A stretch of 64,000 nucleotides of DNA from Afipia sp. P52-10 (GCF_000516555.1 NZ_AZSJ01000004.1:1-64000), one strand, 5' to 3'; shown: positions 32,536-42,338, counted from the stretch's first letter. The notes: generated by a model not told the origin, from the sequence alone. Numbers and translations: made by a program.

Positions 32536-34339
32536 TTCTCTTGATCCTCTGCTCGGATTGCTCTTTCGATTTCGGCATCAATGTCGTCACGACCGGCGAT
32601 GGCTTTGGAACCACCTTGTCCAGATCGAGCGGCAACTTGACCGAGATTGTCGTTCCGACGTCGACCTTGCTTTGAACGTTCATCTCACCGTGATGCATGG
32701 CAACCAGCGCCTTGACGATGGAAAGCCCGAGGCCCGTCCCTTCGTGGCGACGGCGGTAGGTCTTCTCCGCCTGAAAGAAAGGATCGCCAAGCCGCTTCAT
32801 ATCGTCCGGCGCAATTCCGACGCCTGTGTCCTCGACACGAAGCGCGAGATTGGCTCCTTCGACCGATGCAGAGACCGTCACCGAGCCGCCCCGCTCCGTG
32901 AACTTGATCGCATTCGAGAGCAGATTCAGCAAGATCTGTTTGAAGGCCCGGCGATCGCCCACCATGTCCGGTAGATTCTCGGGAACATTGACGACGAGAT
33001 CAAGCCCTCCCTCGCGCGCTTTCAATGCCATCAGGTTCGAACAGCTCACGATCGCTTCTCGCGGAACGAAAGGCTCAGCCGATATCTCGAAGCCTCCGCT
33101 TTCGATCTTCGACATGTCGAGAATGCCGTTGACGACGGACAGCAGATGTTGACCGGAATCGTTGATGAGTTGGGCATACTCACGGCGCCGCTCGGCGTCC
33201 AGATTGAGTTCCGCCTCACGCACCATCATTTCTGAAAACCCGATGATCGCGTTCAAAGGCGTCCGCAGTTCGTGGCTCATGGTCGACAAGAACTGACTCT
33301 TCGCCGCATGCGCCCGTTCAGCCTCGCGCCGTGCATCCTCCAGCGCCTGCTCCTGGGCCTTGCGCTCGGTGATGTCGCGCAACACAGCCACGACCTCCGC
33401 ATCCGGCCCTGAGATATCGGCATTCCGCTCCAGTGGCCGGCATCGCATTTCGACCCAGATGAAGCTCGGTCCTACCTGCTCGTCGGCACCGCAACGAACT
33501 CTGAACTCCACGTCGCGATCCCCCGCTCCGCGCGCCACCTCGGCAATCGCGGTCAGGTAAGCCGGGCGATCCGCCACATGGACGCGATCGAACAAGCCGT
33601 GCCCGGCGAGCTGGCCGAGCTGAGTGCCGAACAATGCCTGCGCTGCCGGCGAGATAAACTCAATCGCGCCATTGCGGCGATGGAGCGAGATGACATCGCT
33701 CATGTTCCGTGCGAGCAGTGAGTAGCGGCGTTCTTCAGCACTAAGCAGACCGCGGCTCGTACTTCCCAGCATTTCGGTCATGAACGCAAGCGTCGCGCAG
33801 CACAGCACCACCGATGCAATGCCGATCGCCTCGAACACGGAGTTGAGCTGCTGCGGAATCTTCGAAGCAGGCAGAAAATCCCCCGTGCTTGCGCCGATCA
33901 GAAGCAAAACGCACATGAGTGACAGCGCCGTCGCGCCTGCGACAATCCGGCGCGATCCTGAAAGAGCAGCTTCGATCGGAATTGCCACCAGCCACACGGC
34001 TGCAAAGGATGCGATCCCGCCTGTGTTGATCGCAACCAGCATCACCACCCCGGCGAGCAGAACGGAAGACAGGCAATGCGCGTCTTCATAACGTCCGGTG
34101 CGCGAGAGATAGTACGCAAGCAGAATAGGTACAGTGAGCCAGGCGAAGCAGGCCACCTCGAGTAGACCAGGCGCGCCGCGCACGGCCAGGTAGATCGGGA
34201 AGCTCGCCAACAGCACAAAACCGCCGAGCAGGCGCGTGCCGATAAATACGCGATGCCGCTCGGCCATCATCGCGTCGTACCGCGCCGACGGATGCAACAG
34301 TGCATCGAGAAAGCGGCGTATGCTCAGAATAGCAGTCAA
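32528..34339 (-). CDS. PAS sensor histidine kinase, membrane-bound
   Basis: The protein has 603 residues. Residues ~30-195 form about six membrane spans, ~205-330 a PAS domain (RNMSDVISLHRRNGAIEFIS), then HisKA with H356 in STMSHELRTPLNAIIGFSEM and a HATPase domain with N box NLLSNAIKF and G boxes DTGVGIAPDD and GTGLGLSIVKAL. The architecture resembles DivL/PdhS-like kinases of rhizobia. No response regulator is adjacent. The overlapping peptidoglycan-binding gene suggests an envelope-related signal. Confidence 0.88.
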   Translation of the reverse strand: MTAILSIRRFLDALLHPSARYDAMMAERHRVFIGTRLLGGFVLLASFPIYLAVRGAPGLLEVACFAWLTVPILLAYYLSRTGRYEDAHCLSSVLLAGVVMLVAINTGGIASFAAVWLVAIPIEAALSGSRRIVAGATALSLMCVLLLIGASTGDFLPASKIPQQLNSVFEAIGIASVVLCCATLAFMTEMLGSTSRGLLSAEERRYSLLARNMSDVISLHRRNGAIEFISPAAQALFGTQLGQLAGHGLFDRVHVADRPAYLTAIAEVARGAGDRDVEFRVRCGADEQVGPSFIWVEMRCRPLERNADISGPDAEVVAVLRDITERKAQEQALEDARREAERAHAAKSQFLSTMSHELRTPLNAIIGFSEMMVREAELNLDAERRREYAQLINDSGQHLLSVVNGILDMSKIESGGFEISAEPFVPREAIVSCSNLMALKAREGGLDLVVNVPENLPDMVGDRRAFKQILLNLLSNAIKFTERGGSVTVSASVEGANLALRVEDTGVGIAPDDMKRLGDPFFQAEKTYRRRHEGTGLGLSIVKALVAMHHGEMNVQSKVDVGTTISVKLPLDLDKVVPKPSPVVTTLMPKSKEQSEQRIKRSA

Positions 34340-34766
34340 TCGATCCTTGCGTCCGGAAACATCGGATTGTTCCGACCGGAACGCCTCCTTATTGGTCTTG
34401 GCAGATCGTCTCAGAGTGAACTTAAACGAACGCTAAGACCGGCCGTCGCGATCCCTTCAATGGGTTCGACTGGCGTCAAATACCGCAACTACAGGGCTGA
34501 TTTGGTGCACATGGTGAACGCAATGTTTCCAGCACGAGCGGCTGTATGGTTTCGAAATCGTAGACAGAAAGGAGCGCGAGGTCGGGAAGTCGTGATTTTG
34601 GAAGTGGAAGGCCGTCAATCGAAAATTTACGTCGAACAAAACGATTCGAATTTTACGCGAATTGCGCCCGCCGGAAAAACTTCGACTTCATGCGCAGCTG
34701 CTAATCGTCACCGTAGATTGCGAGAACAATCGCAACGGGGATGTGTCGAACTGACGGGAGAACACA
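34340..34766. other. Intergenic region, no gene seen
   Basis: Between divergent kinase and DUF5330 genes. It should contain both promoters. No clear hairpin, tRNA or ORF with a ribosome site; the local composition is slightly more AT-rich near 34600-34660. Confidence 0.5.
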
Positions 34767-35177
34767 ATGTTCTTTCTTATGCGCATGGCGTTCTGGCTCG
34801 GGCTGGTGCTCGTGCTGTTGCCAACCGACAAAGCACCAGATCAGGACAAGCTGCCTCAGATCGGCGCGATGGAAGCCGTTACTGCGGCCGGTGCTGCTGT
34901 GTCCGATATGAGCCAATTCTGCACGCGCCAACCCACGGCCTGCGAAATCGGCAGCCAGGCCGCCACCGTGATCGGACACCGCGCCCAGGCCGGCGCCCGC
35001 AAGGTTTACCAAATGATTACCGAGAAAAAGCCGGATCATACCGGCTCGATCGGCAGTGACCGCGAGGCCCATGCGCGAGACGGCGCACCGCCCGATACCC
35101 TGACCCAGGACGACTTGAAGGCCGAATGGCGCGGACCGATGCCGCCCAAGGCACCTTTGGTCATCCGAGCCGGCTAG
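34767..35177 (+). CDS. DUF5330 domain protein
   Basis: The protein has 136 residues with SD GGGAGA. A hydrophobic N-terminus (MRMAFWLGLVLVLLP) anchors it, followed by AVTAAGAAVSDMSQFCTRQP with ACEIGSQAATVIGHRAQAGA, the DUF5330 core with its two cysteines. The C-terminal tail is charged (DTLTQDDLKAEWRGP). DUF5330 is confined to rhizobial relatives; role unknown. It lies upstream of sufE on the same strand with 148 bases between. Confidence 0.85.
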   Translation: MFFLMRMAFWLGLVLVLLPTDKAPDQDKLPQIGAMEAVTAAGAAVSDMSQFCTRQPTACEIGSQAATVIGHRAQAGARKVYQMITEKKPDHTGSIGSDREAHARDGAPPDTLTQDDLKAEWRGPMPPKAPLVIRAG

Positions 35178-35325
35178 CGGTTCCGATATCGTCCCGTCCT
35201 CTGCAAATCATTGATTATTTTCGGGAAACGCCGACGGCTCGCTTTCGGCAGCGAAAAATCTCATATATGCCTGAGACAGCCCGGCGCGGCTACAATCCAG
35301 CACCCGCAGACACCCTGATTACGGC

Positions 35326-35757
35326 ATGACGACGATCAACGATATCAAGGATAATTTCGAACTGCTTGATGAGTGGGACGACCGCTATCGCTACGTCATC
35401 GAACTTGGCCGGACGCTGAAGCCGATGGCAGATGCAGACCACTCGCCACAGAACAAGGTCCAAGGCTGCGCCAGCCAGGTCTGGCTGGCGACAACCGTGC
35501 AGCGCAACGACGCCGGCGAGCCGGTACTGAGCTTCACCGGTGATAGTGATGCCCACATCGTCCGCGGACTGATCGCAATCCTGTTTGCGCTGTTCTCCGA
35601 ACAGCCCGCAAAGCGAATTCTGGATACCGATGCGCTCAAGGTGTTTGACGAGCTTGGGTTCCGCGAACACCTGTCGCCTCAGCGCTCGAACGGGTTGCGC
35701 TCAATGGTCGAGCGCGTCCGGGCCGATGCCCGCGGCGCGCTGGCCATGGCGTCCTGA
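35326..35757 (+). CDS. sufE: SufE cysteine desulfuration protein
   Basis: The protein has 143 residues. The sulfur-accepting Cys is C48 in NKVQGCASQVWL, preceded by LLDEWDDRYRYVIELGR and followed by GLIAILFALFSEQPAKRIL and FREHLSPQRSNGLRSM. All are SufE hallmarks. It takes persulfide sulfur from SufS and passes it to the SufBCD scaffold for Fe-S cluster assembly. No other suf gene is adjacent, as usual for sufE in this group. Confidence 0.93.
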   Translation: MTTINDIKDNFELLDEWDDRYRYVIELGRTLKPMADADHSPQNKVQGCASQVWLATTVQRNDAGEPVLSFTGDSDAHIVRGLIAILFALFSEQPAKRILDTDALKVFDELGFREHLSPQRSNGLRSMVERVRADARGALAMAS

Positions 35758-35766
35758 CCCGGCGGG

Positions 35767-36549
35767 CTAACTGCTCTCCACTACCCCGAAGGAAACGCCC
35801 TCTGCCAGCCAGGTCCGCACATGGGCTGCACGAGGGCCGCGCGTTTCCTTTGCCAGGCCATAATGCCGGGCGAGCCGATCAAGCGCCAATTGCAGCACCA
35901 CCTTTGCCGATCGCGCCGGCCAGCCGCGCTCGCGTTCGACATCTTCGAGCCCTCGCAGGAAACAACAAACGTCGAGCAGCACGCCTGAAAATTCCGGGCC
36001 GACGCCATCCATTGCCATCCGAACACGCTGCCGCGAAGCAACGATCATATCGGTCATCTCGCCGGTACCACCGGCAGCCTTGTCACTCCGCGCCGTGGGG
36101 GCCGACCAGCTCGACGTGACACGCGGCGCGAGTTGCCCGCGCGTGAAATCGGCCCGCAACCGCTCACCTGCGGCAAACTGCACGCCATCGATCAACGTCC
36201 GTCCATCACGTCCTTTGCGCCGCGCGAGCCACGCCAGCGGACTCTCATTGTCATTGACCGTGACACGGACCAGCTCATCCTTGAGCATCACGTCGCGCTC
36301 GGCGAGCTGCATATGTTGCGCACGAAACGCACCAACCTCAGAGTCAACCTGACGCAGACGCATCCGGCTCGCATGACCAAGATCGGTCAGCGCAAATGTT
36401 GCGTTGTCCGTTTGCACGACGAGTCCTGCCCGCTGGCATAGTGCCAGGATATCCGCCGCGATGGACTTCGGCTGGCCACCTTGCGCGAGGCTTTCCAGTA
36501 GCCGCGCGATGTCTTTGTTTTGATCGAAACGCTTCTTGGTCTGCTGCAT
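35767..36549 (-). CDS. DUF6456 putative DNA-binding protein
   Basis: The protein has 260 residues from the ATG at 36549, which has GGAGG eight bases upstream. Residues ~10-65 look like a winged helix (IARLLESLAQGGQPKSIAAD, CQRAGLVVQTDNATFALTDL). The C-terminal DUF6456 part includes PLAWLARRKGRDGRTLIDGV, FAAGERLRADFTRGQL, MTDMIVASRQRVRMAMDGVG and WPARSAKVVLQLALDRLARH. A palindrome sits just before the gene and suggests autoregulation. It converges on sufE with a ten-base gap. Confidence 0.85.
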   Translation of the reverse strand: MQQTKKRFDQNKDIARLLESLAQGGQPKSIAADILALCQRAGLVVQTDNATFALTDLGHASRMRLRQVDSEVGAFRAQHMQLAERDVMLKDELVRVTVNDNESPLAWLARRKGRDGRTLIDGVQFAAGERLRADFTRGQLAPRVTSSWSAPTARSDKAAGGTGEMTDMIVASRQRVRMAMDGVGPEFSGVLLDVCCFLRGLEDVERERGWPARSAKVVLQLALDRLARHYGLAKETRGPRAAHVRTWLAEGVSFGVVESS

Positions 36550-36560
36550 TGACAACCTCC

Positions 36561-36583
36561 GACATAGACAATATTCCTATGTC
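36561..36583 (-). promoter_or_regulatory. Palindrome in the DUF6456 promoter
   Basis: GACATAG and CTATGTC form a perfect seven-base inverted repeat with a nine-base spacer. It ends next to the GGAGG ribosome site. Upstream a TTGACT (near 36593) lies about 17 bases from a GAATAT within the palindrome, so the repeat may be an operator covering the -10 region. Promoter assignment is weak; the symmetry is clear. Confidence 0.5.
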
Positions 36584-36802
36584 CAAGGAGGATAGTCAAG
36601 AATTAATTCCCATATAAGGATCGGAACTGCCTGCTGGAGAAAACCGCCGCCGATTCAGGCGGGTCATGCCGCGGAACTGGCCTCAACATTCATTGTCCAC
36701 CGCATGGCTCATGCAAAGTGAGCACGAAGAACTTTCGCTCACTAAGGCGTTGGGATTTGGCACGCGCTTGCCGCCAAAGAACGGCACCGCAAATTCGCTT
36801 TT

Positions 36803-37213
36803 CTAGCGCTTGCCGGAACGCTGCTGCCCCAGGCCCATCTTCTTTGCAAGCTGCGATCGGGTCACCGCATAGTTCGGGGCGACCATCGGATAATCGGGCG
36901 GCAAGCCCCATTTGTCGCGGTATTGCTCCGGCGTCATGTTGTACTGGGTGCGCAAGTGCCGCTTCAGCGACTTGAATTTCTTCCCGTCTTCAAGGCAGAC
37001 GATATATTCCGCTGTCAGCGACTTCTTGATCGGTACAGCCGGCTTGGCCGGAGCGGTTGTCGCCGGCAGCTGTCCCTCTGATACACGAACCAGCGCTGCA
37101 TGCACTTGACCGATCAGGGTCGGCAATTCAGACGCGGGAGTCGTATTGTTGCCGACGTAAGCAGAGACGATTTCGGCAGTGAGATCGATGAATCCCTTGC
37201 TTTGATTGGTCAT
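36803..37213 (-). CDS. mucR: MucR/Ros-family transcriptional regulator
   Basis: The protein has 136 residues from the ATG at 37213; five further codons upstream are possible. The N-terminus (IDLTAEIVSAYVGNNTTPAS) and the Ros-type zinc-finger region (YIVCLEDGKKFKSLKRHLRT, then QYNMTPEQYRDKWGLPPDYP) are typical. The place of the second zinc His is Gln here (TQY), a variation known in rhizobial MucR homologues. MucR proteins control exopolysaccharide, motility and cell-cycle genes and bind AT-rich DNA. Confidence 0.92.
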   Translation of the reverse strand: MTNQSKGFIDLTAEIVSAYVGNNTTPASELPTLIGQVHAALVRVSEGQLPATTAPAKPAVPIKKSLTAEYIVCLEDGKKFKSLKRHLRTQYNMTPEQYRDKWGLPPDYPMVAPNYAVTRSQLAKKMGLGQQRSGKR

Positions 37214-37340
37214 GTCTCGCAACTCCAAGCCAACTCCGGATGTGACAGGCCCAGCCGCCCGACTCGGAACCGGGTTTACTCGGATATACCAACCAACACG
37301 CCGAGGCCAAAGACTTCGGCAACGTCCCGCAGACCGCTCC

Positions 37341-38186
37341 CTATTGACGCTGATCCAGATAGGCTCTCAAAGCGTCCAGCGACGCAAACCGCACGACACC
37401 CTCGCCCGCCATCTGCGCTTCGATCGAGCCATCGGAGTAGAGGGTATAGGCCATCCCATCGACGACGCCGGATTTGAGCACCGTGACGTTGGTGGCCTGG
37501 TCGAGCGCAGTTCGATCTGGACGGGATGCGGACGGTCCCGCCGCGACCTCGGCAGGCGCCGTCGGCCTCGCAGCCGTGCCACGCTCCGCTGCCGACGACC
37601 GCGATGGACTCGGCCAAGCGCTATCGAAAGAAGTCCGTGGCTCGGACTCAAGCGCGCTCGTTGCGAGCGGCGTATCCGGCTTCTCTCGTCGTCTGGTCGA
37701 AAACAGAAGATTGCGCCGTCCGGGCCGATCGGAGGCCGCCGGTGATGGCGCGACCGGCTCGGCTGGATTGGAAACGTGAGCCGTTTCCTGAGGCAGATCT
37801 CGGCTTCGAGCAGCCATTTCATCCGTCCATGACGGAGCACCCGCCTCCTGAGAGGCGGCCGGAGAAGCGGTCGCCGATGGGAACGTCGGCTCGGCTACGG
37901 GTGGAGCAAACGAGCCGGCTTCGGCATCCGGTCGCGCTGAGGGCCGGATGGAAAGCAGATCCGAAGGAGCTTCACGCTCTAGAAGCTTGGCGATCCGGGC
38001 AAGCTCCCGGCCGACGAACCACATTCCGATCAGGATCAGCCCAGTACAGAGAATGACGACGCCGGCGATCAGCAAGGCATTGCCGAAACTGGAGTCGCTG
38101 ATGGGGATGCCGAAGCCGATGGCCAGCAAACCCAGCACGCTTACGCCAACACCCGCGGCGAGCAGCACGATCATTTCAAACCCCAC
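37341..38186 (-). CDS. Two-span membrane protein with Pro/Ala-rich linker
   Basis: The protein has 281 residues. Two spans (IVLLAAGVGVSVLGLLAIGF and ALLIAGVVILCTGLILIGMW) are followed by a short helix (VGRELARIAKLLERE), a long disordered Pro/Ser/Ala region and a conserved C-terminal motif (VVDGMAYTLYSDGSIEAQMA, VRFASLDALRAYLD). The same C-terminal motif occurs in Bradyrhizobium relatives. Function unknown. An ATG four codons in is also possible as start. Confidence 0.7.
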   Translation of the reverse strand: MGFEMIVLLAAGVGVSVLGLLAIGFGIPISDSSFGNALLIAGVVILCTGLILIGMWFVGRELARIAKLLEREAPSDLLSIRPSARPDAEAGSFAPPVAEPTFPSATASPAASQEAGAPSWTDEMAARSRDLPQETAHVSNPAEPVAPSPAASDRPGRRNLLFSTRRREKPDTPLATSALESEPRTSFDSAWPSPSRSSAAERGTAARPTAPAEVAAGPSASRPDRTALDQATNVTVLKSGVVDGMAYTLYSDGSIEAQMAGEGVVRFASLDALRAYLDQRQ

Positions 38187-38840
38187 GCCGCATCAGGCGG
38201 CAGCGTCATTCCTTCAAGACCGACCGAGCCGGAACGGTCCACCCAAGGCCACATTACCGTCATACTTGGCCTACTGCAAAACCGGATTCCCTGAAGCCGA
38301 TCGGTGATCCGGAGCGTGGTTAGCCGGTAGGCTTAACCCGGCATCGGCTATATCGACATCGTCGGCGGTAACACCAAGCTGCCTTGTCCCTGAGTTGTTC
38401 CGCAACCGCCACACCCGCGCAGCAGCAATCGTATCGCGCGCATTCAACCTCCTACGTGCGCGCAACCAAGGTCCGCCCGCAGCGGCCCCTCTCCAGCAAG
38501 GATCGCCGCATCGCAAAGCCGCCGATCAGACCTCCTCCAGGAACGCCGGTATCACTATTCGGAACACGCCTCGTTCGTCGCGCTGCCGGCCGCTCTCGTC
38601 AGGCGGCGAATGACGAAATGACGACCGCCGCGACGCACGATTCCTGAACGGACAGTCATCTTCAGTCTTGAAAGCCTCTATTATTCTTTACTTTAAGAGC
38701 ATTTATTGCATTGCATTAGGAAAATAACGCCATAATTGGCTCTTACGATCATCTGCTACCGCGATATAATCAGCGTCGGGGAGAGAAGACCTGCGCAGCG
38801 ATGTAAGCGGGTCCTGAGGGGACTGCCGGTCTAGCAACAG
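38187..38840. other. Intergenic region, no gene recognised
   Basis: A 654-base region between the divergent membrane protein and glycosyltransferase genes. Several short frames exist but none has family features or a ribosome site. The part near 38660-38720 is AT-rich and probably holds the promoter of the glycosyltransferase gene. Confidence 0.5.
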
Positions 38841-40487
38841 ATGTCCAGTATCACTTCGACCATCGATATGCCTTTGCGGCGATCGATAGAGCAAACGTGC
38901 GACGATCTCGCGCTCCTGATGCTGGCCGCGATCGCGATCATCGCGTCCTTGACGTTCAAGGACTATGGCCTGGGCTGGGACGACTACACCCACGCCGAGT
39001 ATGCCGAACTGCTGCTCAACCTCTACAAGTCCGGCTTCACCGACAAGAGCGCCCTCTCCTTCGTCAATCTCTACATGTATGGCGGTGGCTTCGATATGGC
39101 CGCCGCCTTGCTGCATAAGGTGCTCCCGCTCGAGCTTTTCGAAACACGTCGTTTGCTCGGTGCCCTTGTCGGCGTTATCGGCATTGCCGTGACCTGGCGC
39201 CTCGGCCGACGTGTGGGTGGCCCGATCGCCGGCCTCGCCGCGCTGATGCTGGTGGCGCTCTGCCCGGCATTCTACGGCCACATCTTCATGAACCCGAAGG
39301 ACATCCCGTTCGCAATTGCGATGGTGGTCCTGATGCTCGGGCTGGTCCGGCTGGTCGAAGAATATCCGGCGCCGACGCCTCACACCGTGCTGATCGTCGG
39401 AACCGGCGTGGGCTTGGCTCTCGGCTGCCGGATCCTCGGCGGTTTCGCGCTCGTTTACGCTCTGATCGGCTTCGTACCGCTTCTGATCGAAGACGTTCGC
39501 GCACAGGGAATGCGCGAAGCGGTCCGGCGTGCGGTGCGGACGGTCTATATCCTGATCCCCGGCCTGATCTTCGGTTATCTGGTGATGGGATTGATCTGGC
39601 CGTGGTCGATTGTCGAACTCGACAATCCATTGAGGGCAATGACCTACTTCTCGGCTTTCTTCGAAAAGCCATGGAAAGAGCTCTTCAACGGGGCGCTCGT
39701 CTCCGTGCCTGACATGCCCTGGTCCTATCTGCCGACGCTCTTCGCGCTGAAGCTGCCGGAGGTGATGATGGTTCCACTGGCCATCGGCTTGATCGTCGCC
39801 GTGACTGCACAGGCTCGCCGTGATGTTCCCGCAAGGCGCAAGATGATCCTGATGATGATTGCGCTTGCAGCAACGCTGCCGTTGATGGTGGCCATGGTAA
39901 AGCGACCTGCTCTTTATAATGGCATCCGGCACTTCCTGTTCGTGATCCCGCCGATGGCGGTCATGGCCGGCGTCGGCGTCGCTTGGATTGTCGATCAGGT
40001 TAAAAAGCAGGGACCGCTGGCGCTCAGTGCCGTTGGCTTCGTATTCGCGGTCGCGCTCCTGCTGCCGCTGACCGAAATGGTCCGTCTGCACCCGTACCAA
40101 TATACGTATTTCAATCACGTCGCCGGCACGGTCCGTGCTGCGGACTCGCTTTATATGCTCGACTACTGGGGTCTCGCCCTGAAGCAGGCATCCGAAGAGT
40201 TGCGCGAGCAGCTGGAAGAGCGACAGGAGGTCCCGCCCGCAAACCGGAAGTGGAAGGTCGCCGTGTGCGGACCGCAAAGACCAGCGCAGGTCGCCCTCGG
40301 ACCGGAATTCAGCATCGGTTGGGATAGTCAGAGCGCGGATTTCGCCATGACGTTGGGCGAGTTCTACTGCAAGGGCCTCAATGCTCCGGTGCTGGTCGAG
40401 ATCAAGCGCGATGACGTCGTCTTCGCGCGCGTCTACGATATTCGCGGCAGCAGCATTTCAAGCCTGTTGACGATCCCGGCGCCGTAA
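38841..40487 (+). CDS. ArnT/PMT-like membrane glycosyltransferase (GT39-type)
   Basis: The protein has 548 residues with about 11 spans. The first periplasmic loop has GLGWDDYTHAEYAELLL, where the DD/DE pair is the catalytic type motif of GT-C enzymes. LCPAFYGHIFMNPKDIPFAI is a conserved second loop. A C-terminal soluble domain of about 110 residues follows. GT-C enzymes transfer a sugar from a polyprenyl phosphate donor in the periplasm. The acceptor is unknown. A 524-residue antisense frame over this gene is a codon-bias shadow. Confidence 0.8.
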   Translation: MSSITSTIDMPLRRSIEQTCDDLALLMLAAIAIIASLTFKDYGLGWDDYTHAEYAELLLNLYKSGFTDKSALSFVNLYMYGGGFDMAAALLHKVLPLELFETRRLLGALVGVIGIAVTWRLGRRVGGPIAGLAALMLVALCPAFYGHIFMNPKDIPFAIAMVVLMLGLVRLVEEYPAPTPHTVLIVGTGVGLALGCRILGGFALVYALIGFVPLLIEDVRAQGMREAVRRAVRTVYILIPGLIFGYLVMGLIWPWSIVELDNPLRAMTYFSAFFEKPWKELFNGALVSVPDMPWSYLPTLFALKLPEVMMVPLAIGLIVAVTAQARRDVPARRKMILMMIALAATLPLMVAMVKRPALYNGIRHFLFVIPPMAVMAGVGVAWIVDQVKKQGPLALSAVGFVFAVALLLPLTEMVRLHPYQYTYFNHVAGTVRAADSLYMLDYWGLALKQASEELREQLEERQEVPPANRKWKVAVCGPQRPAQVALGPEFSIGWDSQSADFAMTLGEFYCKGLNAPVLVEIKRDDVVFARVYDIRGSSISSLLTIPAP

Positions 40488-40575
40488 CGACGATCGATCC
40501 CGCTCGCAGCGACGTGTCACGACTTCGCGGCAGTAGCCGGATAAGATACCCGCTCGCAACAGGCGGGACTATCCG

Positions 40576-40932
40576 ATGATCCATCAACTGCGAATCTACG
40601 AAATCTTCGACACCAACAAGGCAGCGTTCCATGCGCGGTTTCGCGACCATGCAGCTCGCATCATGCGCAACTACGGCTTCAAGATCGTGGCAATGTGGGA
40701 AACGCGTGAGGATGACAAACCCCGGTTCGTCTACCTAATCGAGTGGCCCGGCGAGGCAACCAAATCCGCGACCTGGACGGCCTTCATGGCCGACGCCGAG
40801 TGGGCGGAGATCAAGCGGGCCACGGCAGCGGAACATGGCGCCCTGGTGGGCGCAATCGAAGACCGTCTGCTCACGCCACTCGACTATTCGCCTGCAGCCG
40901 GCAAGAGTCTCTTGCCGGCCGTAAACATCTGA
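40576..40932 (+). CDS. NIPSNAP family protein
   Basis: The protein has 118 residues: MIHQLRIYEIFDTNKAAFHA, FRDHAARIMRNYGFKIVAMW and FVYLIEWPGEATKSATWTAF. This is the ferredoxin-like dimeric alpha-beta barrel of NIPSNAP proteins. The enzymatic role is unknown in bacteria. It lies alone, convergent with the M20 peptidase gene. Confidence 0.92.
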   Translation: MIHQLRIYEIFDTNKAAFHARFRDHAARIMRNYGFKIVAMWETREDDKPRFVYLIEWPGEATKSATWTAFMADAEWAEIKRATAAEHGALVGAIEDRLLTPLDYSPAAGKSLLPAVNI

Positions 40933-40940
40933 CCCGCTGC

Positions 40941-42338
40941 TCAGGCCCGCGCTTCAGCAAAGGCTGCAAGGATACGCGCCCAGGAGCGAATGCCCTTATG
41001 GAAGCTCTTGAGGTCGTACTTTTCGTTCGGCGAGTGAATCCGGTCGTCCTCCAGCCCGAACCCAACCATCACCGTGTCGAGCCCGAGTGTATGCTTGAAA
41101 TCGGCTACGATCGGAATGGAAGCTCCGCATGCGATCAGCAGCGCTTCCTTGCCCCATTCGTCGGTCAGAGCTTGCTTGGCGGCCCCGAGCGGCTTCATCG
41201 ACCAGTCGAGCGCAATCGCGGGCGCATTGGTGTGGTCAGCGAATTCACACGAGCAATCCGCAGGCAGGCGCTCCCTCACATAGGCGCGGAAGGCATCGCG
41301 GATCTTCTTCGGGTCTTGCCCTTCGACGAGGCGGAACGACACCTTGGCGGTCGCTTCTGCAGGAATGACGGTCTTTGCACCTTCGCCGGTATAGCCGCCG
41401 ACGATCCCGTTGATATCGCACGTTGGCCGGGACGAGACTTGCTCGATCAGCAACCGATCCTTTTCCCCGGCCGGAATTGAAAGACCAATCGGCTTAAGAA
41501 ATGTCTCTGCCGAGAAGTTCAATTTCTTCCACGCCTCCAGCACATCCGGCGGTGTATCTTTTACACCGTCGTAGAAACCAGGGATCGTGATACGGCCGTT
41601 GTCGTCATGCAGACCGCCAAGAATGCGTGTCAGGACGCGGATAGGATTTTGCGCCCCACCGCCGAACAACCCCGAATGCAGATCGCGATTGGCAGCCTTG
41701 ATCCGAACCTCCTCGTAGACGAGGCCGCGCAGCGAGGTGGTGATCGCAGGCGTATTCTGGTCCCACATGTTGGTGTCGCAAACGAGCGCGAAATCGGCCG
41801 CGAGGTCACCTTTGTTATCCTTGAGGAACCCGCCGAAATGTTTCGAACCCACCTCCTCCTCTCCCTCGATCAGGATGGTGATCGAAACCGGGAAGCCGCC
41901 GGTGACCGTCTTCCAGGCCCGACAGGCCTCGATAAACGTCATGAGCTGGCCCTTATCATCCTGCGCACCGCGTGCGACGATCGCCTTGCGGCCATCGGGC
42001 AACGTCCGCACCGAGGGCTCGAACGGAGGATGATCCCAGAGGTTGAGCGGATCGACAGGTTGAACGTCGTAATGTCCATAAAACATCACGCGTGGCCCCG
42101 AACCATTGCTCTTGCCGACGATCGCCGGGTGGCCGCCTGTTGGTCGAACGTCGGTCGCAAAGCCCAGGGATGCGATGTCCTTCGCCAAATGGTCGGCGGC
42201 CATTTTGCAATCGTCAGCAAAGGCGGGGTCGGCAGAGATCGACTTGATGCGCAGAAGGGCGAACAGACGCTCCAGACTGCCGTCGATATTGGCATCGATA
42301 TGATCCAGCACTGCAGCAAGCGGCTTTTGATCGGCCAT
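40941..42338 (-). CDS. M20-family dipeptidase
   Basis: The protein has 465 residues from the ATG at 42338 with GGAGA upstream. Metal ligands are in VMFYGHYDVQPVDP (His, Asp), ARGAQDDKGQLM (Asp), IEGEEEVGSKHF (Glu-Glu) and CDTNMWD (Asp), with a C-terminal His in DDRIHSPNEKY. The length and VQPVD motif match the ArgE/DapE/CNDP-like dipeptidases. It hydrolyses dipeptides with two zinc ions in the cytoplasm; exact substrate unknown. Confidence 0.92.
   Translation of the reverse strand: MADQKPLAAVLDHIDANIDGSLERLFALLRIKSISADPAFADDCKMAADHLAKDIASLGFATDVRPTGGHPAIVGKSNGSGPRVMFYGHYDVQPVDPLNLWDHPPFEPSVRTLPDGRKAIVARGAQDDKGQLMTFIEACRAWKTVTGGFPVSITILIEGEEEVGSKHFGGFLKDNKGDLAADFALVCDTNMWDQNTPAITTSLRGLVYEEVRIKAANRDLHSGLFGGGAQNPIRVLTRILGGLHDDNGRITIPGFYDGVKDTPPDVLEAWKKLNFSAETFLKPIGLSIPAGEKDRLLIEQVSSRPTCDINGIVGGYTGEGAKTVIPAEATAKVSFRLVEGQDPKKIRDAFRAYVRERLPADCSCEFADHTNAPAIALDWSMKPLGAAKQALTDEWGKEALLIACGASIPIVADFKHTLGLDTVMVGFGLEDDRIHSPNEKYDLKSFHKGIRSWARILAAFAEARA

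Noticed and set aside
38703-40277. Long antisense frame of 524 codons over the glycosyltransferase gene
   Set aside because: Composition is rich in His, Arg, Gln and Asp without fold features, typical of the mirror frame of a GC-rich gene; the plus-strand protein is a clear membrane enzyme.
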